Assembly: GCF_963665355.1 (NCBI RefSeq)
Contig: NZ_OY762229.1
Span: 3,968,001-4,032,000, forward strand
Direction of reading: 5' to 3'
Origin: an uncultured Desulfobacter sp.
GTDB taxonomy: Bacteria; Desulfobacterota; Desulfobacteria; Desulfobacterales; Desulfobacteraceae
DNA: 64,000 bases
The position numbers were made by a program, and so were the translations under genes. Shown piece after piece: positions 28,558 to 39,544 of the stretch (within the stretch, counting starts at the first letter, position 1; each line of letters begins with the position of its first letter). The notes below the pieces were generated by a model. It ran no database searches. It had not been told where the DNA came from and worked only from the letters and a program-made list of their open reading frames with translations.

Positions 28558-28758
28558 ATGTCACATGAAAACGGTAACAACCGGAAATCAGAAGATACAA
28601 CAAAAAAACAAAGTGAACAAAAAACTCCGCCCACTGCTGATGATTTGGATGTCTGTACATCAGACTATGCATGGGCCGAACATGCAAGGCCGAACGATGA
28701 AGGCCCCGAACCTTGTGATGACGGGCGCGGCATTCAATTTGATAAGAGTAAAGGATAA
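28558..28758 (+). CDS. Small hydrophilic protein, unknown
   Basis: This is a 66-residue, strongly charged protein with no membrane helix. The N-terminal half is Lys/Asn/Glu/Gln-rich and likely disordered. The second half is acidic with two cysteines (DVCTSDYAWAEHARP and EPCDDG). The ATG at 28558 follows AAGGAGA at ideal spacing, which supports translation. I do not recognise it. It sits between two large sensor kinase genes. Confidence 0.55.
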   Translation: MSHENGNNRKSEDTTKKQSEQKTPPTADDLDVCTSDYAWAEHARPNDEGPEPCDDGRGIQFDKSKG

Positions 28759-28869
28759 ACATTATGGATATTTCAACATAATGGGCAATTAAGCCTATCT
28801 TAAAGGTAAACATGTTTCATTTAAGCTAAAATAATCAAGCGAATCGCATCATAATTATTGGAGATCGTT

Positions 28870-29061
28870 GTGAAAAAGTGTTTTTGGAGAGAACAGGAAT
28901 TTGAACTGTCTTCACTTGAAACCAATGCCGGCATTGTCGAGCATTACTCGTTGATGTACAAGGCTCTGGACAAAATGCTTGGCCTAGGCGAGGGAGATGA
29001 CCCAGATCATCCTTTGTCTTTCAGGTCGGCCGGAGTAATGGAAGACAAAAAAACCGGTTAG
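28870..29061 (+). CDS. Small protein, unknown
   Basis: A 63-residue frame starting at GTG 28870, six bases after GGAG. A TTG at 28858 would add four residues. The sequence has one early Cys (KKCFWREQEFEL) and a helical middle (IVEHYSLMYKALDKML). The Gly/Asp-rich turn GLGEGDDPDHP comes before the end. No family recognised. It has a plausible ribosome site and lies in a signalling block, but short frames are easily spurious. Confidence 0.4.
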   Translation: MKKCFWREQEFELSSLETNAGIVEHYSLMYKALDKMLGLGEGDDPDHPLSFRSAGVMEDKKTG

Positions 29062-29331
29062 CAATATTAATCTACAGGTGGCACAGTTGAAATAAATATA
29101 TTCTATGTTTTATCAAGACGTTATGGTTATTCTGATGACAACTTTTTCTTTTCCGAATTTAATGAGCCAGCCTCATTTCAAAATTTATAAATGCGATAAC
29201 CCTGGTTAAAAAAAACGAACATTCAATATTGTTTTAACGTTTTGATAAGGTTAAATTTTAGGCAGCAACAAGGTCTTTCCTTTAAAAAACAGCCTGCTTC
29301 AAAAACACATAGGTTTTTTAACGGGGGTGTG

Positions 29332-32300
29332 ATGTCTGAAAACCGTAATATGCAAAAGTACTTGTATAATCTCAAGTTATTCGCCTTAACTCCTATCACC
29401 CTATGGATTGCGATAATCATCGGATTTTTGGTCTGGGAGATATATTGTGAGAAGCGATATGCAATAGAATTTGCTCGAACTGAAGCCATTGAGTCTTACA
29501 ACAAAGATCTTGTTCATATAAAATGGGCAGTCCTCCATGGTGGTGTTTATGTCCCGGAGACAAAAGAAACGCCTCCCAGCCCGTATTTGGTCGATGTTAA
29601 AGAACGGGACATCTCAACGCCGTCGGGCAGGCGTCTGACTCTGGTCAACCCTGCTTACATGACACGACAGGTTCATAAACTCTCCCAAAACCAGTATGGT
29701 GTAAAAGGCCACATAACGAGCTTGAATTTGATTCGCCCACAAAACAAACCTGACAGTTGGGAAGAAAAGGCGCTGCGGGCGTTTGATACCGGTAAAAAAG
29801 AAGTGTCCAGTGTAGACTCAATGGACGGGAAAGATTATTTCAGGTTAATGAGGCCCATGTTTGTGGAAGAAGGCTGTTTGAAATGCCATGGATACCAGGA
29901 GTATCAGGTAGGTGATATTCGTGGAGGGATCAGCGTCTCTGTTCCGTTGGCCCCTTACTATGCAATTGCATCAAACAAGATCTCAAAAATTATTTTTGTT
30001 CATTTTACAATTCTGATTTTAGGTCTTATGGGGCTCGGCGGAGCCTTTTGGGCTATCAATAAAAGCATTCGTGAACGGATAGTTGCCGAATCAAGATTTC
30101 AAAGAGCGATGGATGCAAGTAAAGATGGCATTTTTGATTGGGATTTAGAGACGAAGAAGATTTACTATTCTCCGGGCTGGAAGCGCATGCTTGGTTACGA
30201 ACCGGATGAATTGCCGGATGATTTTTCTATTTGGGAAACACTGACGCATCCTGATGACGTGAAAGCCTCCTGGGTAATGATGAACGAAGTTATTGACGGC
30301 AAACGTGACCGATTCGAAAAAGAATTTAAAATGCGCCATAAAGATGGTCACTGGGTAGACATACTTTCCCGGGGGAATCTGTATAAAGATGAGCAAAGTG
30401 GAAGAGTGCGTGTCGTTGGAACACATGTTGATATCTCAGAAAGAAAACAAATCGAAAAAGTATTGCAGGAAAACGAATCGCGCTATCACGAACTGTTTAA
30501 TAATATTAAAAGCGGCGTGGCTATTTACACCGTTGTCGATAACGGAAAAGATTTTATCTTTAAGGAGTTTAACAAGGCCGGAGAGAATCTGGATGGAGAC
30601 AGGCGTGAAGCTCTTATCGGGAAATCTATTTTTGAAGTCCGACCGGGTATTGAAGAATTCGGGATCATTGATGTCTTTCGACGGGTTTGGCAAACTGATA
30701 TTCCTGAAAGTTTTCCTGCCACGATTTATAAAGATGGCCGTCTGGAGAAATGGTATGAAAATTATGTATACGCCCTGCCAACTGGGGATATCGTGGCCGT
30801 TTTTGATGATGTTACAGAAAAAATACGGGCCGAAGAAACATTAAAAGCAAGCGAAGAATGGCATCGGTCTATACTTGAAACAGCCATGGATGGAATTTGG
30901 CAGTTAGACACTTTGGGAAAAATTATAGAGGTTAATCAAACCTATTGCCGGATGAGTGGTTATACCAGTCACGAGTTGCTGAAAATGAATGTTTCAGAAC
31001 TTGAAATAAAAGAGCCTGAGCAACAATTCACCAAACACATGAAAGCCCTTGTTTTGAAGGGACAGGATAGGTTTGAAAGTAAGCATCGGCGCAAAGACGG
31101 CTCTGTCTTTGATGTTGAGATCAGTGTTCAATACAAACAAAGAGATGGTGGCCGATATTTTTGTTTTCTACGAGATATTACACTTCAAAAGCAGCTTGCC
31201 GAACAATTGCGACAGGCTCAAAAAATGGAATCAATTGGCAACCTGGCCGGGGGAATCGCTCACGATTTCAACAATATTTTATTTCCTATCATAGGAATGG
31301 CGGAGATTCTGAAAGAAGATTTGCCGCCCGGCAGTTCTGAACAGGAAAATGCCGATGAGATTTTACAGGCAGGAAAGAGAGCATCTGAACTCGTAAAACA
31401 AATTCTTGCATTTAGTCGTCAGCATGAGCACGAAATGCTTCCGGTCAAGGTACAGCAAATCATCAAGGATGTTCTTAAACTCAGCAGGTCTTCAATTCCC
31501 ACCAATATTGAAATCAATCAATTTTTGCAGCCGGATTGCAGCATGGTCCTGGCAGATGCAACCCAGCTTCACCAGATTGGAATGAATCTTGTTACCAATG
31601 CATATCACGCGGTTCAAGATCAAGGAGGAACAATAACCGTTGAGGTTCGGGAAATAGAAGTTGGTGAAAAATTAAACGATTTGGAGATGAGCCCGGGGAA
31701 ATATGCGACTCTGACCGTCTCCGACACGGGTATCGGTATCCCCGAAGAACATATGGATAAAATTTTTGAACCCTATTTCACAACAAAAGAATTGGGGAAG
31801 GGCACTGGCCTCGGATTATCGGTCGTGTATGGTATTGTTAAAGAGCATCACGGTGAAATTCAAGTTACGAGTAAGCAGGGAAAAGGCTCTTCATTCAAGA
31901 TTTATCTGCCTGTAATCGCTGCCCACACATCAGTTGATGTCACTAATAATACTTCTTTGTTACCAACAGGCACGGAACATATCCTTCTTGTTGATGATGA
32001 ACCCCAGATCGCTAAACTTGAAAAGCAGATGCTTGAAAGACTGGGGTATAAAGTTACTGAATTAACAAGCAGTCTGGGTGTTTTGGAGATCTTTAGAAAA
32101 AATCCGGACATGTATGATCTTGTTATCTCAGACATGAGTATGCCTCAAATGACCGGGGACCAGCTCGCCAGGGAACTTCTCGCCCTGAGGCCTGATATTC
32201 CCGTCATCATCTGTACAGGATTCTCCGAACGTTTCTCAAAAGAGGATTTGCTTAAAATGGGTATCAAAAGCGTTTTAATGAAACCAGTCGTTAAATCGAT

Positions 32301-32337
32301 AATCGCAAAAGAAGTGCGTAATATTTTGGACGCATAG
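29332..32337 (+). CDS. Hybrid histidine kinase with Tll0287-like haem sensor
   Basis: Taking the ATG at 29332 gives about 1001 residues. One TM helix (about 20-40) precedes a periplasmic domain resembling DUF3365/Tll0287. It holds the c-type haem motif CLKCH at residues 182-186 and a GDIRGGISVSVPL end. A second TM (about 220-245) leads to three PAS domains, HisKA with IAHDFNNILF, HATPase (DTGIGIP; GTGLGLSVVYGIV) and a receiver (LLVDDEPQIAK; Asp in LVISDMSMPQMTG). Such sensors may read redox or gases; the ligand here is unknown. An in-frame ATG at 29242 would add 30 residues, but the added segment looks non-native. Confidence 0.88.
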   Translation: MSENRNMQKYLYNLKLFALTPITLWIAIIIGFLVWEIYCEKRYAIEFARTEAIESYNKDLVHIKWAVLHGGVYVPETKETPPSPYLVDVKERDISTPSGRRLTLVNPAYMTRQVHKLSQNQYGVKGHITSLNLIRPQNKPDSWEEKALRAFDTGKKEVSSVDSMDGKDYFRLMRPMFVEEGCLKCHGYQEYQVGDIRGGISVSVPLAPYYAIASNKISKIIFVHFTILILGLMGLGGAFWAINKSIRERIVAESRFQRAMDASKDGIFDWDLETKKIYYSPGWKRMLGYEPDELPDDFSIWETLTHPDDVKASWVMMNEVIDGKRDRFEKEFKMRHKDGHWVDILSRGNLYKDEQSGRVRVVGTHVDISERKQIEKVLQENESRYHELFNNIKSGVAIYTVVDNGKDFIFKEFNKAGENLDGDRREALIGKSIFEVRPGIEEFGIIDVFRRVWQTDIPESFPATIYKDGRLEKWYENYVYALPTGDIVAVFDDVTEKIRAEETLKASEEWHRSILETAMDGIWQLDTLGKIIEVNQTYCRMSGYTSHELLKMNVSELEIKEPEQQFTKHMKALVLKGQDRFESKHRRKDGSVFDVEISVQYKQRDGGRYFCFLRDITLQKQLAEQLRQAQKMESIGNLAGGIAHDFNNILFPIIGMAEILKEDLPPGSSEQENADEILQAGKRASELVKQILAFSRQHEHEMLPVKVQQIIKDVLKLSRSSIPTNIEINQFLQPDCSMVLADATQLHQIGMNLVTNAYHAVQDQGGTITVEVREIEVGEKLNDLEMSPGKYATLTVSDTGIGIPEEHMDKIFEPYFTTKELGKGTGLGLSVVYGIVKEHHGEIQVTSKQGKGSSFKIYLPVIAAHTSVDVTNNTSLLPTGTEHILLVDDEPQIAKLEKQMLERLGYKVTELTSSLGVLEIFRKNPDMYDLVISDMSMPQMTGDQLARELLALRPDIPVIICTGFSERFSKEDLLKMGIKSVLMKPVVKSIIAKEVRNILDA

Positions 32338-32364
32338 AAAAATAACCAAAAGGAGTCCGGGGTT

Positions 32365-35229
32365 ATGACGGATAAAATTATTTGTTTTGTCATTTGGATT
32401 ATTCTTTTGATCAGTCCGATCCACTGCTTTGCAAGCAATTTAAACCTGACACTGACTCCCGAAGAACGATCCTGGTTAACCGACAATCATACGGTTAGAA
32501 TCCGTGTGGGCAACACCCCGCCATTCATGATCTCAGATGATAAAATTCAAGGGCTTGCCATAGATTATATAGAGCAGATATTCACTGGTAACGGGATCAG
32601 GTTCCATTTAATAAGGCCCTCTGAAATTACTTGGCCTCAATCCCTGAAGTATATTTCAAACCATGAAATTGTTGATATGGTCCCCACCGCCACAATCACC
32701 GAAGAACGTAAAGAAAAAATGCTTTTTACAGATGAATATATTTTTGCCCCTTTGGTTATATTTACAAGATCAGATGCCAATTTTGTGGGCTCCATGGAGG
32801 ACCTAAGGGGTAAAACCGTTTCCGTTGAAGAGGGCTTTGCGCTTCAAGGAATTCTCAAGCGGGAATATCCATGGATCAATCTTAAGGTGGTTTCATCAAC
32901 ACGAAAGAATTATACAGAGATACCCATCAAGGATGTCTCCACAGGGATGGCGGATGCATACATCGGAAATCTTTTGACGACAACATATATCATACAATTA
33001 CGAGGATATACCAACGTTAAAGTCGCGGCCCCGACACCTTTTGAGAATCACAACCAGGCCATGGCCATACGCAGTGACTGGCCGGAACTGGTAAGTATCA
33101 TAAACAAATCCCTTCAAGCCATGACACCGGAAGAACATGCACATATCCGCAACAGATGGCTCAACATTCGATATGAATATGGTATCAGCACATATGATGT
33201 ATTGAAATGGATGTTATGGGTCATTGGAATTTCAGCTCTTTTTATTGGATTTTTCATTAACTGGAATAACCGGCTTAAAAAAGAGGTGGAGAATCGAAAA
33301 ATCATTGAAAAATATCTTAAGCGATCCCAGCGCATGGCCTGTATCGGGAATTGGCGCCTGAGCATAGATACCAAGCAGGTTGTTTGGTCTGAAGAGCTTT
33401 ACAGGATACATGGCAGGGATAAAGACCTTGCGCCTCCCCCTTACACCGAACACGATAAATTGTTTCTTCCGGATAGCTGGGAAAGGCTGTCCAATGCACT
33501 AACAGAAGCTATTACCAACGGCACGCCCTATGAAATTGAACTTGAAATCGTTAAAAAAGACGAGACCACCGGATGGATGTGGGAAAAGGGTGAGGCTGAA
33601 AGAGATGCAAAAGGGAACATCATCAGTATCTGGGGAACCGCACAGGACATCACCGAGCGTAAGCGAAGTGAAAAAAAACTTGAAAGCACCCTTAATTATG
33701 TCCAAACGATTGTTGAAAACTCACCGATAGGGATTTCCACCTTTGAAAAAAATGGTCTGATCGTCACGACGAACCAATCTTTGGCGCGAATCTTTGGCGG
33801 TACTGTAGAAAAGATAGTGGGGTTGAACATTTATGATATTGAATTCTGGAAAAAATCCGGATTACTGGCAGCTGCTGAAGAGGCACTCAAGGATGATGTC
33901 GAAGTGACGCGAAACCTTCATTATATGTCAAGTTTCAATAAAAAATGCTGGGTTAACGCCACATTTATTCCTTTTATGTATGAGAACAAAAAGCAACTGA
34001 TGCTTTTGCTGACTGATACATCAAAACAAAAACAAGCTGAAGAAAAACAGCAAAAATTGAAATCCCAACTGATTCAGGCCCAAAAAATGGAATCCATAGG
34101 ACGGCTTGCCGGAGGCGTTGCCCACGATTTCAACAACATGTTAAGTATTATCCTTGGGAATGTAGAAATTGTCATGGAAGAGTTGCACTCAGAAAATCCT
34201 TATTTTGAGAATCTGGAAGAAATATATAAAGCAGCAGAAAGGTCCTCAAACCTTACCCGGCAGTTGCTGGCGTTTGCACGCAAGCAGATTATTGATCCCA
34301 AGGTTCTAAATCTTAATGACGTCGTAAGTGATATGTTAAAAATGTTAAAGCGATTGATTGGAGAAGATATTGACCTAACCTGGCAACCATCCGATTCCCT
34401 GAAACCGGTAAAAATGGATCCTTCTCAAGTTGATCAGATCATGGCGAACCTCTGTGTGAATGCCCGTGATGCAATCAAAAGCGTTGGTAAAGTTACAATC
34501 GAAACTGACAATGTATTTTTTAATAACGAGTATTGTCGAGAACATCCTGAGTTTAAGCCTGGTGAATACGTCATGATTGCTGTGAGCGATGACGGCATTG
34601 GAATGGATAAAAATACAGTACGCAATATTTTTGAACCGTTTTTTACCACAAAAGAAATCGGAGAGGGAAACGGGCTTGGATTGGCAACCATTTTCGGCAT
34701 CGTCAAGCAGAACAACGGATTTATCAATGTTTACAGTGAACCTGGAGAGGGGACAACTTTCAAAATTTACCTTCCCCCATATCATCAAAGCGCTTCAACT
34801 GCCAATGATCATCTAAAGGAAGAATCGGCTCCTACCGGAACAGAGCGTATATTGATCGTTGAGGACGAACTTTCCATTCTGAAAATGACCCAGGTAATAC
34901 TCCAAAGATTGGGCTACCGGGTAATCATTGCATCTTCACCGGTTGATGCCATAAAACGGATTGAAAAATCTCATTTTAATGAAATAGATTTGCTTATTAC
35001 GGACGTTGTAATGCCTGAAATGAATGGCAAAGAGCTTGCTGCTAAGATGAAAAGCCTTTACCCGAACCTAAAATGTCTTTTTATGTCAGGTTATACGGCC
35101 AATGTAATTGCCCACCATGGGGTTCTGGAGTCAGGTGTCCATTTTATCAATAAACCCTTCTCAAAACATAGCTTAGCAAAAAAAGTGCGTGAGGTGTTAG
35201 ACACGACTGTAGATTCCAGCGACAGTTGA
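32365..35229 (+). CDS. Hybrid histidine kinase with SBP_bac_3 sensor
   Basis: The 954-residue protein has a signal peptide or anchor (IICFVIWIILLISPIHCFAS) and a periplasmic amino-acid-binding-type domain (SBP_bac_3, about 30-270; VRIRVGNTPPFMI, then GLAIDYIEQIF). A TM helix lies at about 285-303, followed by two PAS domains. The HisKA has VAHDFNNMLS, the HATPase has SDDGIGMD and GNGLGLATIFGIV, and the receiver has LIVEDELSILK with Asp in LLITDVVMPEMNG. It starts 27 bases after the preceding kinase gene, so the two may be co-transcribed. BvgS-like solute sensing is likely; the ligand is unknown. Confidence 0.92.
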   Translation: MTDKIICFVIWIILLISPIHCFASNLNLTLTPEERSWLTDNHTVRIRVGNTPPFMISDDKIQGLAIDYIEQIFTGNGIRFHLIRPSEITWPQSLKYISNHEIVDMVPTATITEERKEKMLFTDEYIFAPLVIFTRSDANFVGSMEDLRGKTVSVEEGFALQGILKREYPWINLKVVSSTRKNYTEIPIKDVSTGMADAYIGNLLTTTYIIQLRGYTNVKVAAPTPFENHNQAMAIRSDWPELVSIINKSLQAMTPEEHAHIRNRWLNIRYEYGISTYDVLKWMLWVIGISALFIGFFINWNNRLKKEVENRKIIEKYLKRSQRMACIGNWRLSIDTKQVVWSEELYRIHGRDKDLAPPPYTEHDKLFLPDSWERLSNALTEAITNGTPYEIELEIVKKDETTGWMWEKGEAERDAKGNIISIWGTAQDITERKRSEKKLESTLNYVQTIVENSPIGISTFEKNGLIVTTNQSLARIFGGTVEKIVGLNIYDIEFWKKSGLLAAAEEALKDDVEVTRNLHYMSSFNKKCWVNATFIPFMYENKKQLMLLLTDTSKQKQAEEKQQKLKSQLIQAQKMESIGRLAGGVAHDFNNMLSIILGNVEIVMEELHSENPYFENLEEIYKAAERSSNLTRQLLAFARKQIIDPKVLNLNDVVSDMLKMLKRLIGEDIDLTWQPSDSLKPVKMDPSQVDQIMANLCVNARDAIKSVGKVTIETDNVFFNNEYCREHPEFKPGEYVMIAVSDDGIGMDKNTVRNIFEPFFTTKEIGEGNGLGLATIFGIVKQNNGFINVYSEPGEGTTFKIYLPPYHQSASTANDHLKEESAPTGTERILIVEDELSILKMTQVILQRLGYRVIIASSPVDAIKRIEKSHFNEIDLLITDVVMPEMNGKELAAKMKSLYPNLKCLFMSGYTANVIAHHGVLESGVHFINKPFSKHSLAKKVREVLDTTVDSSDS

Positions 35230-35308
35230 TTAATTAATATGAAAAAGGAGGGACATACCCGAAATTTCAAAGGTAGTTGATCAGGCAGGCTTGTGGCTGA
35301 ACTTTTGT

Positions 35309-35319
35309 CCCCCCCCCCC
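35309..35319. repeat. Run of 11 cytosines
   Basis: A poly-C tract in the intergenic region after the hybrid kinase gene. Such tracts slip easily and may also be miscounted in sequencing. No promoter is obvious beside it. Confidence 0.8.
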
Positions 35320-35516
35320 AATGGTTCATGCAGGTTTTATCAATTGTTGTGATTAGTCTCTAATAACATTTTTGCAGACTCATAATATTGACTAACCCTG
35401 AAATAATCTTATTTTCTAATAAGATTCAGTAATGGTTTGCGTGGGCTGTCTGAGATTCTGAATCTTGAATTGATAAACTAAGCTGGCAGTGCCAGTTAAA
35501 AGATAAAGGTGATAAT

Positions 35517-35681
35517 ATGAAAACATTTAAGAGTACTGTCGGAGAATATGAATATTCAATTGATAATTTAGGCTGGATGGTCCTGATAAAACATAAAGAT
35601 GCTGATATCAAAAAATTTAAGTGTATAACCTGTGGTAAAATATCCACGGACAAAAGCGAAATATGTAAAGCGAAGGACTGA
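35517..35681 (+). CDS. Small CxxC protein, unknown
   Basis: A 54-residue frame with ribosome site AAAGGTG upstream of the ATG and a strong terminator just after its stop. The N-terminal half is beta-like (GEYEYSIDNLGWMVLIK). The C-terminal half has CITCGK and a third Cys (SEICK), so it could bind zinc. No family recognised. A good start signal and its own terminator argue for a real small gene. Confidence 0.55.
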   Translation: MKTFKSTVGEYEYSIDNLGWMVLIKHKDADIKKFKCITCGKISTDKSEICKAKD

Positions 35682-35991
35682 ATCGGGGCAGTTGTCTTAT
35701 ATTGATATAACCATCCTGCAGGGGAATTACCCCTGCAGGATTTTTTTGTAGGCATGATACCAATCCGTAAGTGTTCAGTTCTTGCTGGTTTAAATGTGCA
35801 TACTTCAGATTGATCTGATGAACCTTTTTTTCGGCGGTTTTATCAAGTTTCAGCTCTTGGCTCAACCACGCCGTTATCATTTTCGCCCTATGTTCCGCAG
35901 GTATCTCCATAATAGTGGAAGGTGACGCATGCAGATTGCCGTATCCCCAGAAAATGATTAACATGACCGTAAAAAACGTTTTGATTTTCAT
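35617..35991 (-). pseudogene. Truncated exported Spy/CpxP-like protein
   Basis: From an ATG at 35991 (ribosome site AAAGGA) the frame encodes a signal peptide (MKIKTFFTVMLIIFWGYG, then NLHAS) and about 50 residues of helical sequence (EIPAEHRAKMITAWLSQELK, then KYAHLNQQELN). Such segments occur in small periplasmic helical proteins. From about 35760 the frame runs into the opposite-strand terminator and unrelated sequence, so the 3' half seems lost. It lies beside a decaying sigma/MacAB locus that encodes a similar helical protein. Confidence 0.45.
35714..35747 (+). terminator. Rho-independent terminator
   Basis: TCCTGCAGGGG at 35714-35724 pairs perfectly with CCCCTGCAGGA at 35730-35740 around a 5-base loop, followed by seven T. 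It ends the small CxxC gene. Confidence 0.92.
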
Positions 35992-36112
35992 CTTTTTTCC
36001 TTTGGTATGTTTCATGTTTTTTTATATGAAAGACTGGGTAAGTCACTCAGATCTTTCAAACTTTGTTGTGGGCTGGGCCTGGCCGATGATATATCAGATC
36101 AGCCCATGGCTG

Positions 36113-37461
36113 TTATTCATATCTAAGTGCATTAATGGGATCAAGGCGAGATGCTTTCCAGGCCGGATAAAATCCGAATATAATACCAACGCCGGCGGAA
36201 ACCAGAACAGCAACTGTCATGGCCGGCAAAGAGGTTTCCACGGGCCACCCCAAACCGCCCCGGACACAGATGGCTCCACCATGTCCCAGGCCTATGCCCG
36301 CAGCGCCTCCCGCAAGACACAGCCCCATAGCTTCGATCATAAACTGGCGTAAAATATCTCGTGAACGGGCACCCACAGACATTCTCAGTCCGATTTCACG
36401 GGTTCGTTCGGTAACCGATACCAACATGATGTTCATGATTCCCACACCCCCCACCACCAGAGGTATTAAAGCCACCGCCAGGAGCAAATTTCCCATGATG
36501 GTTGAGGCGGATGACAGGGTTGACATTAACTGGGTCATGTCCCGGACACTGAAGTCATCATCTTCACCGGGGCGGATGCGATGCTGCCTGCGAACCGTTT
36601 CACAAATCTGATGGATGGCTTCGGGAATGAGTTCCGGGCTGCGGGCTGATGCCAGGATATTGTCAATGGTGACAAATCTAACCCGCATGGGAGAGTTGGC
36701 AGCCTGGACTTCGGATATCTCCGGATAGAAGGATGTTGGTTCCCCGGGATAAAGGTTGTTTGACCGCGTATCTGCCACACCCTGACAGCCACTTTCCGGC
36801 GTATCGCCGGACACCCGGTATTTAATGGCGGTCCAGGGGGCCACCAGGATATCGTCCTGGTCCATTCCCATCATATTGGCACCTTTCCGGCCAAGTACTC
36901 CCACGACCCGGAACGTAGCGTTCTGAATGCGAAGATCCTGTCCGATAACATCCTGTCCGCCAAACAGTTCCTCAACCAGAGTGACTCCCAGCAGGCAGAC
37001 CCGGTTCGCATTGGCCACGTCCCGGAAAGTGAAACGACTTCCATGAACAACGGTCCACTCCTGGACGTCAAGGTAGTCCGGGGTCGTTCCGAAAATATAG
37101 GTAGGCACCCAGTTGCGGCTTCCGTAGACTACCTGTGCCCGCGCCTGAACCAGAGGCGCTGCGACACGGACCGCAGAACATTCCCGCCGGATGGCCTCAC
37201 AATCCTGTGGCGTCAGTGTCCGTACACTTCCTAAGCCAAATGTCACCCCCATGCTTGATGCCGTTCCCGGCCTCACGTTGAGTACGTTGGCCCCCATGCT
37301 GGAAATACTTTTTTGGATGGCAGACGATGAGCCGGTGTCAATCTCCATCATGGCAATGACCGCTGCCACCCCGATAACAATCCCAAGGGAGGTCAGCATG
37401 GCCCGCATGGGATTACGGACCAAGGCTTTAAACGCTGTGTTGATAACTTGATACCCGCGCA

Positions 37462-37462
<1 letters not shown>
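36113..37462 (-). CDS. MacB-type ABC transporter permease
   Basis: The 449-residue protein has an N-terminal TM helix (MLTSLGIVIGVAAVIAM), a large periplasmic MacB core domain (about 45-300) and three C-terminal helices around VVGGVGIMNIMLVSVTERTR and EIGLRMSVGARSRDIL. It ends with the typical LDPINALRYE. MacB-type permeases work mechanically with an adaptor to push substrates through an outer-membrane channel. Its ATG overlaps the stop of the ATPase gene by one base. The permease reads intact although its adaptor gene is damaged. Confidence 0.92.
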
Positions 37463-38187
<725 letters not shown>

Positions 38188-38211
38188 AGTTGTCCTCTTT
38201 AACGTCGCACA

Positions 38212-39544
38212 TCATCCCTTTCGCCCGGACAGGTTCGGGGTTAATGGCGTCGATTTTTCATCGGTGCCGCCATTGAGTTCAATTGTGCCCATTACCACCG
38301 TCATACCGTCTTTAAGCTTGTGCCGCTCACAGTGGTCAACACGCCGTCACTGATACCTGCTTGTACTTGAATAGGGGTTACATAGGTACCCTTGGCAATC
38401 CACAGCCTGTGCTGTTTTTTTGAGGAAGAATCTTCCCGGGAAAGTGCCGTCCAAGCAGGAGGCATGGAAGCGTTTTGTAGGCTCTCAATATGTCTGAAGT
38501 CAGGATCAATCTGCTCTGTACTGGGTTGCCAGGTCAGGGCGCGGTTAGGAACACAAAGGGCTTTTTCCCGACGGTCAACTTCAAATTGGACATTGGCGGT
38601 CAGGTAAGGAAGCAATCGTTCATCCGGATTTACGATCCGGATCTCCACCGTGTAGGTGACTACGTTCTGGGTCATGGCCGCATTGAGCCGAATTTTTTCC
38701 ACTATACCTGAAAACTGTTCTTCGGGAAAAGCGTCCACGGTAAAGGAGACCGGCTGCCCAGCCTGGATTTTTCCGATATCCGCCTCGTTCACCGCCACCC
38801 AGATCTGCATGCGGTCAAGATCCCGGGCAATAAGGAAAAGGCTTGGCGCATTCAGATTGGATACCACGGTCTGGCCGATATTGACCCGGCGGTCAATAAT
38901 TACCCCCTGTACCGGAGAGGTAATTGTACAGTAGTTTAAATAGTGCAGAGACCGGTCCAGCGCTGCTCGGGCCTGGGTCAGACCGGCCTCAGCCTGATTG
39001 ACTGACGCCCGGGCCACCGCCATGCCGGCAAGGGCGTTTTCGTATGTTGCTTTGCAGGCGTCAAAGTCGGATTGGGACAGGGCGGGACCAGGGCCTAATT
39101 TCTGGGCCCGTTCCCAATTTCTTTGTGCCAGAATCAGGGTGGATTTTGCCTGGGAGACTTCTGCTCTGGCCCGATCCAGAGATGCATCCGCCACCTGGGT
39201 CTGGGCCTTGTTTTGTTCCACATCCGCCGCATAAAGCGTATCATCTATTTGTGCCAGAACGGTACCTGCATCAACCCGTGAGCCGTAATCAATAACACGC
39301 TGTTCACGATCATATCCGAACGACAGAATCTTGCCGGCTACCTGGGTCCCCACATCCACTACATCTTCCGGTTCCAGCGTACCGGTGGCGTCAATGGTCA
39401 TACGGATATCCTGTCTTGTAACCCGGGCGGTCTGGTATATTTGTGTTGACATTGTGTTGTGATGCTTAAACCATAACCACCCGAAAATAATCAGGAACAT
39501 AAAACAAATCAGAGGAATTCCCTTTTTAGAAAAACGATTTCACG
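38212..39544 (-). pseudogene. MacA-like adaptor, frameshifted at both ends
   Basis: The central open frame (38301-39500) encodes a periplasmic adaptor: one TM helix, then biotinyl-lipoyl and coiled-coil parts (ATGTLEPEDVVDVGTQVAGK, long Ala/Gln/Glu helices) and a beta-barrel. At the N-terminus the natural start seems to be a GTG at 39544, overlapping the previous stop. A run of five T breaks the frame after five codons, while four would restore it. At the C-terminus the frame ends early at 38301, and one added base near 38325 would continue as LKDGMTVVMGTIELNGG to a stop at 38212. Either the gene is dying or these are sequence errors. Confidence 0.65.
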
